Source: Pseudomonas fluorescens (GTDB taxonomy: Bacteria > Pseudomonadota > Gammaproteobacteria > Pseudomonadales > Pseudomonadaceae). From it: 64,000 nt of DNA. The stretch is taken from the NCBI RefSeq assembly GCF_018614655.1, contig NZ_JAGGOG010000018.1, forward strand, positions 62,001 to 126,000, read 5' to 3'. Below, piece after piece: positions 18,843 to 27,140 of this stretch. Position 1 is the stretch's first letter. Each line of letters starts with the position of its first letter. Under the pieces are notes generated by a model, which was not told the origin of the DNA, searched no databases, and worked only from the letters and a program-made list of their open reading frames with translations. The translations under genes were made by a program, and so were the position numbers.

Positions 18843-19592
18843 GTGTTCAACACCCTTAACGCGGAAGATGCTCCGCAGCCACCCAAGGTCCTCACCACGC
18901 CGCTGGAAATTGCCGCCACCTTGCGGCTGCTGCAAGAAAGCCATGATCCTCTGATCATCACCTTCCACGAACGCAACCAGCGCTTCCAGAGCTACTTGGT
19001 GGATGTGGACCGGGAAAGCCAAAGCCTTGCCCTGGACGAGATGATTCCCCGCGACGGCGAACGCTACCTCGAGAATGGCGAAGCCTTCCGCATCGAAGGT
19101 TTTCACGAGGGCGTGCGAGTGGCCTGGGAAAGCAACGGCACCCTGACCATCAGCGAAACAGACGGTCACCGCAGCTACAACGGTAGCATGCCTGTCGAGG
19201 TGGTTTACCATCAGCGCCGCAGTGCCTTCCGTGCCGCCCTGAAGCTGGCGCAACTGGTGAATGTCGAGCTGGGCGGCGAGAAACTCAAGGCCTCCATCAA
19301 CGGAAAGCTGCTGGATATTTCCGCCACCGGCTGCAAGTTGCGCTTTGATGGCGACATCTCCGAGCGCCTGCAACTGGGCCAGGTTTATGACCGCTTCATC
19401 GCCGCCCTGCCCTTCGGCAGCATGAGCACCGCCGTAGAGCTGCGCTATTTGCACTTCGAAGAAAAGATCGACACCACCTTTGCCGGCGTACGCTTTCACA
19501 ACATGAGCGGGCTGGTGCAGCGCCAGGTTGAACGTTTTGTTTACCAATTGCAGCGTGAGGCGCGGCGGTTTGACAAGGATGACGACCTTTAA
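18843..19592 (+). CDS. flgZ: PilZ-domain flagellar brake protein FlgZ/YcgR
   Basis: 249 residues from GTG 18843; the coding similarity (FNTLNAEDAPQPPKVL) begins there although the frame is open further upstream. An N-terminal YcgR domain (~1-115) precedes the PilZ c-di-GMP-binding domain with RRSAFR and DISATG near residues 125-165. When loaded with c-di-GMP the family slows the flagellar motor at the stator. The order flgM-flgN-flgZ is the same as in P. aeruginosa (PA3351-PA3353, from memory). It is followed by a strong terminator. Confidence 0.92.
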   Translation: MFNTLNAEDAPQPPKVLTTPLEIAATLRLLQESHDPLIITFHERNQRFQSYLVDVDRESQSLALDEMIPRDGERYLENGEAFRIEGFHEGVRVAWESNGTLTISETDGHRSYNGSMPVEVVYHQRRSAFRAALKLAQLVNVELGGEKLKASINGKLLDISATGCKLRFDGDISERLQLGQVYDRFIAALPFGSMSTAVELRYLHFEEKIDTTFAGVRFHNMSGLVQRQVERFVYQLQREARRFDKDDDL

Positions 19593-19609
19593 CCTTTAAA
19601 GGTTGCGAT

Positions 19610-19649
19610 AAAAAACGGGCAGTTCCTTCAGGGAACTGCCCGTTTTTTT
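19610..19649. terminator. bidirectional intrinsic terminator between flgZ and the MFS gene
   Basis: ACGGGCAGTTCC and its complement form a 12-bp stem with a 4-base loop, flanked by A6 on the left and T7 on the right, so it can serve both convergent genes. Confidence 0.93.
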
Positions 19650-19652
19650 GTT

Positions 19653-21056
19653 TCAGGGGCGCGCCCTGCTCAGATCATGAGGATGATCATCCGGGTCCGG
19701 ATGCTCTGGCGGCTCTGCTGGCTCAACGAGTGAGGCCTGCTCATCTATCGCCGGCTCAGGAGTGGTTTCGGGCTCCGGCTCGGGATCCGGGACTGTCGTC
19801 TGCATCTGGTCCTGCACCACCTGCTCATCCACCCGAGGGTCGAGGGCAGCCACCAGCGGCGAGCTGGACATGCTGTCGGGCATCGCCACGTGATGCAGTG
19901 GGGCATCGTCTACCTGATGCAGGTTAGTCACCGCCTTCGGCCGGATACGCCAGACCAGAATCAAGGCGCACAGGCTGAAAAACGCATAGAGCATATGGCT
20001 GCCGAACAACTTCATCACCACACCCGCCAACAGCGGCCCGACACTGGCACCAATACCGTAGGTCACCAGCAGCATCGCCGTCAGGGAAACCCGACGATCC
20101 CCCTCGACGTGATCATTGGAAAACGCCACCGCCAGCGGATACAGACAGAACTGCACCAACGAACAGAGGAAGCCCGCCACAAACAACACCTCCAGCGGCA
20201 CCTGGGTCATGATCGCCAATGGCAACGCCGCCACTGCCAGGCACAAGGCAAAACAACGAATCAACAGCGCCCGATCATACCGATCCGACAACCAACCCAG
20301 CGGCCACTGCACCAGCAGCCCGGCAAAAATGCAGCTACCCATGAACAGACCGACCTGCTCGGTGCTCAGCCCTTGCTGGGAGGCATAGAGCGGCGCCAGA
20401 CCATAGAAGGAACCGACAATCAGCCCCGCTCCCAACACCGTGCTGAGGGACTGCGGCACCCGCTTGATAAAGAAGCGCGGCTCCATCGGCGCTGGGTGCA
20501 AGGGCGCCGGGTGGATACGCCGGGTCATGGCCACCGGCACTAGGCACAGGGCAAAGCACAGCGCCACCAACATCAGCAGCTCAAGACCCAACTGAGGGTG
20601 CATGACCAGAATCAGTTGCCCCAGCACCAGCCCCAGGTAAGAAGCGATCATGTAGCCGCTGAAGACCACACCTCGCTGCTTGGCTTCCGCCTGCTCATTG
20701 AGCCAGCTCTCGATGACCATGTACTGGCACATCATGCCCAGGCCCACCACCATCCGCAGTACGATCCAGGCGGGCAACCAATCGATCAGGCCGTGACCCA
20801 ACACGGCCGCACCGACAATCCCGGCACAGGTGGCATAGGCCCGGATATGTCCGACCCGGGCGATTAGCCGGTGACCGATCTTGCCCCCCAGCACCAGGCC
20901 GAAGTAGTTGGCGGCCATCAACGCACCGACCCACAAACTGTCGACATGATCCGCCGCCAGGCGCAGGGCCAGGTACGTACTCAACAGGCCGGAGCCGATC
21001 AGCATCATCAAGGAGGCGAAATACAGGGCTCGAAAAGATTTCCAGATTTGGCGCAT
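19653..21056 (-). CDS. major facilitator superfamily transporter, YcaD-like, with acidic Pro/Glu tail
   Basis: 467-residue inner-membrane transporter with about 12 hydrophobic segments (from SLMMLIGSGLLSTYLAL at residue ~15 to MLYAFFSLCALILVW near 375). The central GWLSDRYDR resembles the MFS loop motif. Residues ~390-467 form a cytoplasmic tail rich in Pro, Glu and Asp (PDPEPEPETTPEP), unusual for the family. It converges on flgZ and shares its terminator. The closest family I recognise is YcaD-type MFS proteins; substrate cannot be inferred. A solute exporter is as likely as an importer. Confidence 0.85.
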   Translation of the reverse strand: MRQIWKSFRALYFASLMMLIGSGLLSTYLALRLAADHVDSLWVGALMAANYFGLVLGGKIGHRLIARVGHIRAYATCAGIVGAAVLGHGLIDWLPAWIVLRMVVGLGMMCQYMVIESWLNEQAEAKQRGVVFSGYMIASYLGLVLGQLILVMHPQLGLELLMLVALCFALCLVPVAMTRRIHPAPLHPAPMEPRFFIKRVPQSLSTVLGAGLIVGSFYGLAPLYASQQGLSTEQVGLFMGSCIFAGLLVQWPLGWLSDRYDRALLIRCFALCLAVAALPLAIMTQVPLEVLFVAGFLCSLVQFCLYPLAVAFSNDHVEGDRRVSLTAMLLVTYGIGASVGPLLAGVVMKLFGSHMLYAFFSLCALILVWRIRPKAVTNLHQVDDAPLHHVAMPDSMSSSPLVAALDPRVDEQVVQDQMQTTVPDPEPEPETTPEPAIDEQASLVEPAEPPEHPDPDDHPHDLSRARP

Positions 21057-21423
21057 CGGCGTTCCGAGCGGCTCCTTGCAGTGAGTGTCAGGCTATCGGC
21101 ATGATAGTCCGACGGCGCAACGTCGTCAGGCCCGGGAAGCCAAAACACACCGTTTCCAGGGAATATTTTCGTTAAAGCTGGTGCATCGCCAAGAGGCTAC
21201 GTCTCAGACGCTCAATGGCGACCTGTAAGGTACAAACTCGCGCCGCAATGCCATTGAGCCTCAAACATCGACAAGGTTCGGGGCACGATCAAAAAGAGCT
21301 GCAAACCCAGGCGCTTTATTTAACCTGGGGCTGCCCACCCACCCACAAAAAAGCCCCGCCAGAATGTTCTGACGGGGCCTTCTCGAATCCCTGCCCTTTT
21401 TAAAAAGAGCGGAGCGTCAATGA
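21057..21423. other. intergenic region between the MFS gene and tRNA-Arg
   Basis: No gene is seen. It holds the MFS upstream region, a small hairpin at 21306-21329 (CCCAGG/CCTGGG) and the tRNA terminator at 21347-21380. Confidence 0.6.
21347..21380 (-). terminator. intrinsic terminator of tRNA-Arg(CCT)
   Basis: On the minus strand the GCCCCG stem with CAGAA/TTCTG extension is followed by TTTTTT, about 45 bp downstream of the tRNA. Confidence 0.85.
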
Positions 21424-21500
21424 TGGTGTCCCAGGGCCGGTTCGAACGGCCAACCTTCCCCTTAGGAGGGGGATGCTCTATCCAATTGAGCTACTGGGAC
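21424..21500 (-). tRNA. tRNA-Arg (anticodon CCT)
   Basis: Seventy-seven bases including an encoded CCA. The acceptor GTCCCAG pairs with CTGGGAC; the anticodon loop is CTCCTAA with anticodon CCT between TCCCC/GGGGA stems; the T loop is TTCGAAC. It reads AGG. Single-copy arginine tRNAs of this kind are common integration sites, but no integrase is seen beside it. Confidence 0.97.
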
Positions 21501-21660
21501 AAGTGACAGCCACCGCGCCAAAGGCGTTGCGACGGACGGCGTGCATGTTAACGGCCGAGTCGAGTTTTGTCATGTCGTCCGTGGGCTTTTTGAGTGTAGG
21601 CCGCGCCTCCTAACAAAGAGCCAGGCGCCACCCAATAATGCCTGGCGATAATCACGATCG

Positions 21661-21703
21661 TGCAAAATGCAACAACTCAAAATGCCATCATTGCAAAATG
21701 CAA
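21661..21703 (+). promoter_or_regulatory. twin dyads, candidate enhancer sites for a sigma-54 activator
   Basis: TGCAAAATGCAA occurs at 21661-21672 and 21692-21703, exactly 31 bp (three turns) apart in an AT-rich stretch. Each copy is a dyad TGCA-AAA-TGCA. They lie 65-107 bp upstream of the -24 element of the sigma-54 promoter at 21768, the usual place for bacterial enhancer-binding protein sites. Confidence 0.6.
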
Positions 21704-21767
21704 TAAAGCATCATTTCAATATCAATATAACTTATTGTTTTTTAAGTATTTTTTATAAATAAAAGAC

Positions 21768-21783
21768 TGGCACGCCCCCTGCA
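21768..21783 (+). promoter_or_regulatory. sigma-54 promoter of the small-protein operon
   Basis: TGGCACGCCCCCTGCA matches TGGCACG-N4-TTGCW at every position but one and keeps the GG/GC spacing. Transcription would begin near 21794, 44 bp upstream of the first ATG. Confidence 0.75.
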
Positions 21784-21837
21784 ATCCTTATCCCTGAAGA
21801 TCCAGCCAACACCACCATTCTGCGGAGAACACACCCA

Positions 21838-22064
21838 TGAACAGTGCACTTCTGCTAGCCCTCAATGCGATGGCCTTGACCGCACTGGTGATGTTCCACT
21901 TTCAATCTACTACCGGTGATGAACCGGTATACGTCAGCCAGGCCGCCTCACACCCTATTCAACAACGCCCACAATTGGCCGTCATGAACGCCACGGCTCA
22001 ATCACCCGTCCAACTGACCCAAGGCATCCAGGCCACCGCTTCATCTGAGCACTGGATTTTTTGA
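21838..22064 (+). CDS. small membrane or exported hypothetical protein
   Basis: 75 residues from the ATG at 21838, with GGAG about 12 bases upstream. Residues 3-22 are a single hydrophobic segment (ALLLALNAMALTALVMFHF) followed by a polar tail of ~50 residues without cysteines or charges in any clear pattern. It is either a signal-anchored membrane protein or exported; no good cleavage site is seen. It is the first gene behind a sigma-54 promoter with twin upstream dyads and is followed 20 bp later by another tiny membrane protein. I do not recognise the family. Confidence 0.65.
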
Positions 22065-22084
22065 CACTCCCCACGGAACGCCCC

Positions 22085-22264
22085 ATGACAAAATCCGCCT
22101 GGCTGTTTCTGACCCTGGCCCTGGTTACCGGCATTGCGGGCCTGAACATCACATCACAGGACATACAAACCACCGCCTTTATCGCCAGCGCTGTATGTGG
22201 CAGCCTGTGGTTACTGACGACCATTATCGGGCGACGCTTCAAATTTGATCCGCTATTGCGCTGA
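22085..22264 (+). CDS. small two-TM membrane protein
   Basis: 59 residues from ATG 22085. There are two hydrophobic helices, about residues 4-22 (AWLFLTLALVTGIAGL) and 32-50 (AFIASAVCGSLWLLTTII), with a short polar loop and a basic C-terminus (GRRFKFDPLLR) that places the tail in the cytoplasm. GGAA lies 9 bases before the start. The gene is 20 bp downstream of the 75-residue protein and probably co-transcribed from the sigma-54 promoter. Small membrane proteins of this size often modulate a larger envelope partner, but no partner is visible here. Confidence 0.65.
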   Translation: MTKSAWLFLTLALVTGIAGLNITSQDIQTTAFIASAVCGSLWLLTTIIGRRFKFDPLLR

Positions 22265-22714
22265 GCAATTTCTGCGAGCACGCCGCAGTCAAAAAATAGT
22301 TGCCCCCCTCCTCCACCGCGGTTCAAGCCCGTCCAAATGCCCGACCTTATGTCGCCAAGGCCTCGTAAATCGGCAAATTGCCACTAGTCTTAAACCTAAG
22401 GGCAAAAGGCCATATTGCTTTAGCATGCACCCCCGAAAACCCGTTTGCCCCCGGCGTCTGCAGCCTTGCCACTCCCTTGGACACCCTGCAGATAAAGTTT
22501 TCAAACCAGTCCGCAAATTTGAAAATGAGTGCTGGCATAAAGCCTTTAGCCGGTTCAATATTTGTCACAGATTTGACGCCAATGAACTGGCAAATCTGAG
22601 GCATGATGCGGCCTCTTTGCAATTCAGGTTGAACATTTGGTGGTAAGCCTTGTCCTAACAGACATCTTGCGGCCAATTCCAAAAACCGCTCCCCTGAACT
22701 AACCGGTTAAATAT
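22265..22714 (+). other. long upstream region of amrZ
   Basis: No credible gene. It contains a candidate AlgU promoter at 22631-22658 and several GGCAAA-type patches (for example 22371 and 22401) that loosely resemble AmrZ sites; autorepression is known for AmrZ in P. aeruginosa but cannot be confirmed here. Confidence 0.45.
22631..22658 (+). promoter_or_regulatory. candidate AlgU (sigma-22) promoter of amrZ
   Basis: GAACAT and TCCTAA are separated by 16 bp, close to the AlgU consensus GAACTT-N16/17-TCTGA. amrZ transcription depends on AlgU in P. aeruginosa. Start would be near 22665, 50 bp upstream of the gene. Confidence 0.5.
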
Positions 22715-23041
22715 ATGCGCCCATTGAAACAGGCAATTTATTCCAGCCGTACGGCTGACAAGTTCGTCGTACGTCTGCCAGACGGAATGCGGGAACGCAT
22801 TGCCGAGGTGGCTCGCAATCATCACCGCAGCATGAACTCCGAAATCATTGCACGCCTGGAGCAGAGCCTTATTCAGGAAGGTGCACTGGGCGACGAGTTG
22901 AGCATGCGCCTGGACAGCCCGGAGCTGTCACTGCATGAACGCGAACTGCTGCAGCGTTTTCGCCAGCTCTCCCACCGCCAGCAAAACGCCCTCGTGTCGC
23001 TTATCGCCCACGACGTCGAGGCCGCTGCAGAAGCCAACTGA
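22715..23041 (+). CDS. amrZ: ribbon-helix-helix regulator AmrZ (AlgZ)
   Basis: 108-residue Arc-type DNA-binding protein that, in Pseudomonas, switches between alginate or biofilm functions and flagellar motility. The beta-strand and helix motif DKFVVRLPDGMRERIAEVARNHHRSMNSEIIARLEQ spans residues 15-50 in pieces; the C-terminal tetramerisation region contains LSLHERELLQRFRQLSHRQQNALVSL. The sequence MRPLKQA-YSSRTADKFVVRLP is characteristic of AmrZ. No clear Shine-Dalgarno precedes the ATG. Its closeness to flagellar genes is consistent with its role in repressing fleQ. Confidence 0.95.
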   Translation: MRPLKQAIYSSRTADKFVVRLPDGMRERIAEVARNHHRSMNSEIIARLEQSLIQEGALGDELSMRLDSPELSLHERELLQRFRQLSHRQQNALVSLIAHDVEAAAEAN

Positions 23042-23127
23042 TTTTCAATTGAAAGCTGAAGCCAGCCATGTGCTGGCTTTTTTTTGCCTCGGATTTGGCG
23101 CTTGGGGCTGCCAGCAGCCCCGAAGTG

Positions 23128-24570
23128 TCAGAGGAGGAAGATGGTCGCCAGACCAAGAAAGATGAAGAAGCCGCCGCTGTCGGTCATGGCGGTGATCATC
23201 ACGCTGGCACCCATGGCAGGGTCGCGACCCAGACGTACCAGGGTCATAGGGATCAGCACCCCCATCAGGGCTGCCAATAACAGGTTAAGCGTCATGGCAG
23301 CAGTCATGACCACGCCCAGAGACCAACTGCCATAAAGCAGGTAAGCCACTATGCCAATCACGCCACCCCACACTAGGCCATTGATCAAAGCGACTACCAG
23401 CTCCTTGCGCAGCAGCCGTGAACCATGCCCCGTACTCACCTGATCCAGCGCCATGGCTCGTACAATCATGGTGATGGTCTGGTTGCCCGAGTTACCACCA
23501 ATCCCGGCCACAATCGGCATCAACGCCGCCAATGCCACCAGTTTCTCAATAGAGCCTTCGAATAGCCCGATCACACGAGAAGCAATAAACGCAGTAATCA
23601 GGTTGATCGCCAGCCAGGCCCAGCGGTTACGCAGGGACTTCCAGACTGACGCAAAAATATCTTCCTCTTCACGCAGACCCGCCATGTTGAGGACTTCGCT
23701 TTCGCTTTCCTCACGGATCAGGTCGACCATTTCATCGATAGTCAAACGACCGATCAACTTGCCGTTCTTGTCGACCACCGGGGCCGAGATCAAGTCGTAA
23801 CGCTCGAACGCCTGGGCAGCGTCGTAAGCATCTTCATCCGGATGAAAGCTCACCGGATCGCTGGCCATGACGTCCGCGACTTTCTTGTCCGGGTCATTGA
23901 CCAGCAGGCGCTTGATCGGCAGCACCCCCTTGAGGATGCCTTCGTAGTCGACCACAAACAGCTTGTCGGTGTGGCCTGGCAACTCCTTCAAGCGGCGCAG
24001 GTAACGCAGGACCACTTCCAGGCTGACGTCTTCGCGGATGGTCACCATCTCGAAGTCCATCAGTGCGCCGACCTGCTCCTCATCATAGGACAACGCGGAG
24101 CGCACACGCTCACGCTGCTGGCCGTCGAGAGCCTCCATCAGCTCATGGACAACGTCACGAGGTAACTCAGGGGCCAGGTCAGCCAGTTCGTCGGCATCCA
24201 TCTCCTTGGCGGCAGCCAGGAGCTCGTGATCGTCCATGTCGGCGATCAGGGTTTCACGAACCGAGTCGGATACTTCGAGGAGGATGTCGCCGTCGCGGTC
24301 AGCCTTGACCAACTGCCAGAGGGTCAGGCGATCATCCAGGGGCAAGGCCTCAAGGATGTAGGCGACGTCGGCGGAGTGCAGATCATCGAGCTTGCGTTGC
24401 AACTCGACGAGGTTTTGGCGGTGGACCAGGTTCTCGACCCGATCGTGATGCGGACCTTCCTGGCGATGGGTCAGGTCTTCGACCACGCGCTGGCGATGCA
24501 GCAACTCAACCACTTGAGCCAGGCGATCCTGCAGGCTTTCTTGTGTTTTCTTTACTTCAACTTCGGTCAT
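23128..24570 (-). CDS. mgtE: magnesium transporter MgtE
   Basis: 480 residues. The cytoplasmic N-domain (~1-130, with LHSADVAYILEALPLDDRL) is followed by two CBS domains (~130-265, including DKLFVVDYEGILKGVLPIKRLL in parts) that sense Mg2+, then five transmembrane helices forming the pore, with the conserved IVAGIGGNSGNQT near 350 and LGRDPAMGASVMITAMTDS near 445. ATG 24570 is chosen over an upstream frame extension because GGAG precedes it and the product then starts at a normal family position. It sits upstream of the tRNA cluster and is transcribed away from it. Confidence 0.94.
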   Translation of the reverse strand: MTEVEVKKTQESLQDRLAQVVELLHRQRVVEDLTHRQEGPHHDRVENLVHRQNLVELQRKLDDLHSADVAYILEALPLDDRLTLWQLVKADRDGDILLEVSDSVRETLIADMDDHELLAAAKEMDADELADLAPELPRDVVHELMEALDGQQRERVRSALSYDEEQVGALMDFEMVTIREDVSLEVVLRYLRRLKELPGHTDKLFVVDYEGILKGVLPIKRLLVNDPDKKVADVMASDPVSFHPDEDAYDAAQAFERYDLISAPVVDKNGKLIGRLTIDEMVDLIREESESEVLNMAGLREEEDIFASVWKSLRNRWAWLAINLITAFIASRVIGLFEGSIEKLVALAALMPIVAGIGGNSGNQTITMIVRAMALDQVSTGHGSRLLRKELVVALINGLVWGGVIGIVAYLLYGSWSLGVVMTAAMTLNLLLAALMGVLIPMTLVRLGRDPAMGASVMITAMTDSGGFFIFLGLATIFLL

Positions 24571-24941
24571 AGGCGAACTCCACTCCCAGCAGCGGGGCAC
24601 GCCGGAAGGATCAATCAGTCAATTCATGATTGGTAAAGCGGGGTGTTAAGTAACTACTGGGTAAGTCCATGGAGGTATTCCACAAGCCCCGGCGGGGCTG
24701 ACGGGCGCAATGATACACTGCCCGGCCGTTTTAAACGTCAAAAAACTGGAAAGAACAAGCGCTTGCGGTGCAAACCTGAGTATTGGCCGCACGTATGGAG
24801 TTGCGACGACACCGGGAGAAAAGAAAACACATGGACGGGCAGAAAAAGAACCGGGGCCGTTTGCCGCACGCGGATGGCGCAGCAATGGAAACAAAACCCC
24901 CAGACGGCAAAAAGCCCGCACTAGGCGGGCTTTTTGTTGTT
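24571..24941. other. intergenic region between mgtE and the tRNA cluster
   Basis: Short frames here are not convincing. The stretch holds the mgtE upstream region and, at its right edge, the tRNA terminator. Confidence 0.55.
24909..24935. terminator. terminator after the tRNA-Ser/Arg/Arg unit
   Basis: AAAAAGCCCGC-ACTA-GCGGGCTTTTT-type hairpin with A- and T-runs on both sides, seven bases beyond the 3' end of the last tRNA. Confidence 0.85.
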
Positions 24942-25018
24942 TGGTGCACTCGACAGGATTCGAACCTGTGACCGCTCGGTTCGTAGCCGAGTACTCTATC
25001 CAGCTGAGCTACGAGTGC
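24942..25018 (-). tRNA. tRNA-Arg (anticodon ACG), copy 2
   Basis: Seventy-seven bases with encoded CCA; acceptor GCACTCG/CGAGTGC, anticodon loop CTACGAA, T loop TTCGAAT. Identical to the copy at 25091-25167. Confidence 0.97.
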
Positions 25019-25090
25019 AAGTTGTGTTTTTAGACCAGATCACAACTGGTTGAAGCCAAGCTACTTGCATTACTGCAACTAACTCTTAAA

Positions 25091-25167
25091 TGGTGCACTC
25101 GACAGGATTCGAACCTGTGACCGCTCGGTTCGTAGCCGAGTACTCTATCCAGCTGAGCTACGAGTGC
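25091..25167 (-). tRNA. tRNA-Arg (anticodon ACG), copy 1
   Basis: Same 77-base sequence as the copy at 24942. The two are separated by 72 bp and probably processed from one transcript that begins near rsmA. Confidence 0.97.
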
Positions 25168-25275
25168 ATTTGTTGCCGCGCATTATAGGCCGTTCAATCT
25201 CTATGTAAAGCTATTTTTTCGAGTAATTTCAACAACTTACCGAAAAAACCAGATTGCAACGTACTACGCAAATAA

Positions 25276-25366
25276 TGGCGGAGAACGGGGGATTCGAACC
25301 CCCGACACCCTTTTGAGGTGTACTCCCTTAGCAGGGGAGCGCCTTCGGCCACTCGGCCAGCTCTCC
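25276..25366 (-). tRNA. tRNA-Ser (anticodon GCT)
   Basis: Ninety-one bases with encoded CCA and the long variable arm of serine tRNAs (TACACCTCAAAAGGGTGT). Acceptor GGAGAGC; anticodon loop CTGCTAA gives GCT. It lies 62 bp downstream of rsmA, the same order as in P. aeruginosa. Confidence 0.97.
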
Positions 25367-25428
25367 GCAACACGGGGCGTATATTAACCAGCTTCATCCC
25401 CGTTTGCAAACATAAAAAACGATAAAAA

Positions 25429-25617
25429 TTAATGGCTTGGTTCTTCGTCCTTCTCTTTCTTGATCCGCAGGTAGATTTCCTCACGGTGGACAGCCACCTC
25501 TTTCGGAGCGTTAACCCCGATTCGTACTTGATTGCCTTTGACGCCAAGCACGGTCACGGTGATTTCGCCATCACCAATAATCAAGCTCTCCGCGCATCGA
25601 CGAGTCAGAATCAGCAT
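25429..25617 (-). CDS. rsmA: post-transcriptional regulator RsmA/CsrA
   Basis: 62-residue dimeric RNA-binding protein that binds GGA-containing leaders and represses or stabilises mRNAs, controlling secondary metabolism, motility and biofilm formation. The sequence MLILTRRCAESLIIGD, VLGVKGNQVRIGVNAPKEV and VHREEIYLRI follows the CsrA family over its whole length, with the RNA-contact residues R44-type in HREEIY. ATG 25617 is preferred over the frame-extending start at 25635 because AAAGGT and GAGGAG precede it. It heads the tRNA-Ser/Arg unit and follows lysC, a conserved order. Confidence 0.96.
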   Translation of the reverse strand: MLILTRRCAESLIIGDGEITVTVLGVKGNQVRIGVNAPKEVAVHREEIYLRIKKEKDEEPSH

Positions 25618-25768
25618 ACCTTTCTCCTCACGCATTTCAGTTCAGGGACAACAGTCTGCAAAAAAAAGGCATTCGACCTACAACCAGACGGCCGCAGCCC
25701 TACACACCTAAGTATTGTCGAGCACACGTAAAAGAACAGGTCTCTACAGGCACCAGACAGAAAAATGA

Positions 25769-25791
25769 AAGGCGCGGTTAAACCGCGCCTT
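25769..25791 (-). terminator. intrinsic terminator of lysC
   Basis: AAGGCGCGG-TTTAA-type hairpin with CCGCGCCTT complement, followed on the minus strand by TTTCATTTTT, 13 bp after the lysC stop codon. Confidence 0.85.
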
Positions 25792-25803
25792 CCTGGTACC
25801 CCA

Positions 25804-27045
25804 TCACTCGCCCTGTCGGGCCGGAGCGTCCAGCTCAAAAGCGGTATGCAGTGCGCGCACAGCCAACTCCAGGTACTTCTCTTCGATAACCACCGACACC
25901 TTGATTTCCGAAGTAGAGATCATCTGGATGTTGATGCTCTCCTTGGCCAGGGCTTCGAACATGCGGCTGGCAACACCTGCGTGAGAGCGCATGCCCACAC
26001 CGACGATCGACACCTTGGCAATCTTGATATCGCCGACCACTTCACGGGCGCCAATTTCGCTCGCGGTGTTCTCCAGGATCCGATGGGCCGCATCGTACTC
26101 GTTGCGGTGCACGGTGAAGGTGAAATCGGTGGTGTTATCGTGCGAAACGTTCTGCACGATCATGTCGACTTCAATGTTCGCGCCACTGATCGGGCCGAGG
26201 ATCTTGAAGGCCACGCCCGGGGTGTCTGGCACGCCACGGATGGTCAGCTTGGCTTCATCGCGGTTAAAAGCGATGCCGGAAATGATCGGCTGTTCCATGG
26301 ATTCCTCTTCATCAATAGTAATGAGGGTGCCCGGACCCTCTTTGAAGCTGTGCAATACGCGCAGCGGAACGTTGTACTTGCCGGCGAACTCCACCGCGCG
26401 AATCTGCAACACCTTGGAACCGAGGCTGGCCATTTCCAGCATCTCTTCAAAGGTGATCTTGTCCAGGCGCTGAGCCACGGATACAACGCGTGGATCAGTG
26501 GTATAGACGCCATCCACGTCGGTGTAGATCTGGCATTCGTCAGCCTTCAAGGCCGCTGCCAGGGCCACGCCCGTGGTGTCCGAACCGCCACGCCCGAGGG
26601 TGGTGATATTGCCGTGCTCGTCAACGCCCTGGAAACCGGCGACAACCACCACACGGCCTTCTTTCAGATCGGCGCGAATCTTCTGGTCATCAATCTGCAG
26701 GATGCGCGCCTTAGTGTGCGCACTGTCCGTCAGAATGCGGACCTGACTACCAGTGTAGGACACCGCCGGCACACCACGCTTGTTCAGCGCCATGGCCAAC
26801 AAAGCAATGGTCACCTGCTCACCCGTGGAAACAATCACATCCAGTTCACGAGGAAGCGGTTGTTGATCGCCACTGATGGCCTTGGCCAGATCGATCAGGC
26901 GATTGGTCTCACCGCTCATGGCCGACAGCACCACCACCAGGTCATCGCCGGCATCGCGGAATTTCTTAACCTTGTCGGCGACCTGCTCGATTCTTTCGAC
27001 AGAACCGACCGAGGTGCCTCCGAATTTCTGTACGATCAAAGCCAT
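25804..27045 (-). CDS. lysC: aspartate kinase
   Basis: 413-residue enzyme that phosphorylates aspartate, the first step towards lysine, threonine, methionine and diaminopimelate. The N-terminal catalytic domain begins MALIVQKFGGTSVGSVERI and contains VVVLSAMSGETNRLI near residue 40 and GRGGSDTTGVALAAAL near 150. Two ACT regulatory domains follow from about residue 265 (LTIRGVPDTPGVAFKILGPI; VSIVGVGMRSHAGVASRMF) and mediate feedback control. It lies between alaS and rsmA in the conserved order alaS-lysC-rsmA. Length is that of the single-function enzyme. Confidence 0.96.
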   Translation of the reverse strand: MALIVQKFGGTSVGSVERIEQVADKVKKFRDAGDDLVVVLSAMSGETNRLIDLAKAISGDQQPLPRELDVIVSTGEQVTIALLAMALNKRGVPAVSYTGSQVRILTDSAHTKARILQIDDQKIRADLKEGRVVVVAGFQGVDEHGNITTLGRGGSDTTGVALAAALKADECQIYTDVDGVYTTDPRVVSVAQRLDKITFEEMLEMASLGSKVLQIRAVEFAGKYNVPLRVLHSFKEGPGTLITIDEEESMEQPIISGIAFNRDEAKLTIRGVPDTPGVAFKILGPISGANIEVDMIVQNVSHDNTTDFTFTVHRNEYDAAHRILENTASEIGAREVVGDIKIAKVSIVGVGMRSHAGVASRMFEALAKESINIQMISTSEIKVSVVIEEKYLELAVRALHTAFELDAPARQGE

Positions 27046-27140
27046 TTCTAAGCCGCCTCAGCCCGTAAAGGGGCGCCCATTATTCAATCAACCAGCGCTG
27101 CCTGAGCCCGCGACTAGACCGCGGACTCATGAACAGCGTC

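Noticed and set aside
21424..21836. Integrated element at tRNA-Arg(CCT)
   Set aside because: No integrase and no duplicated tRNA end is seen within the window.
24643..24924. Short open frames between mgtE and tRNA-Arg
   Set aside because: They run into the tRNA terminator, have no family motifs and lack ribosome binding sites.
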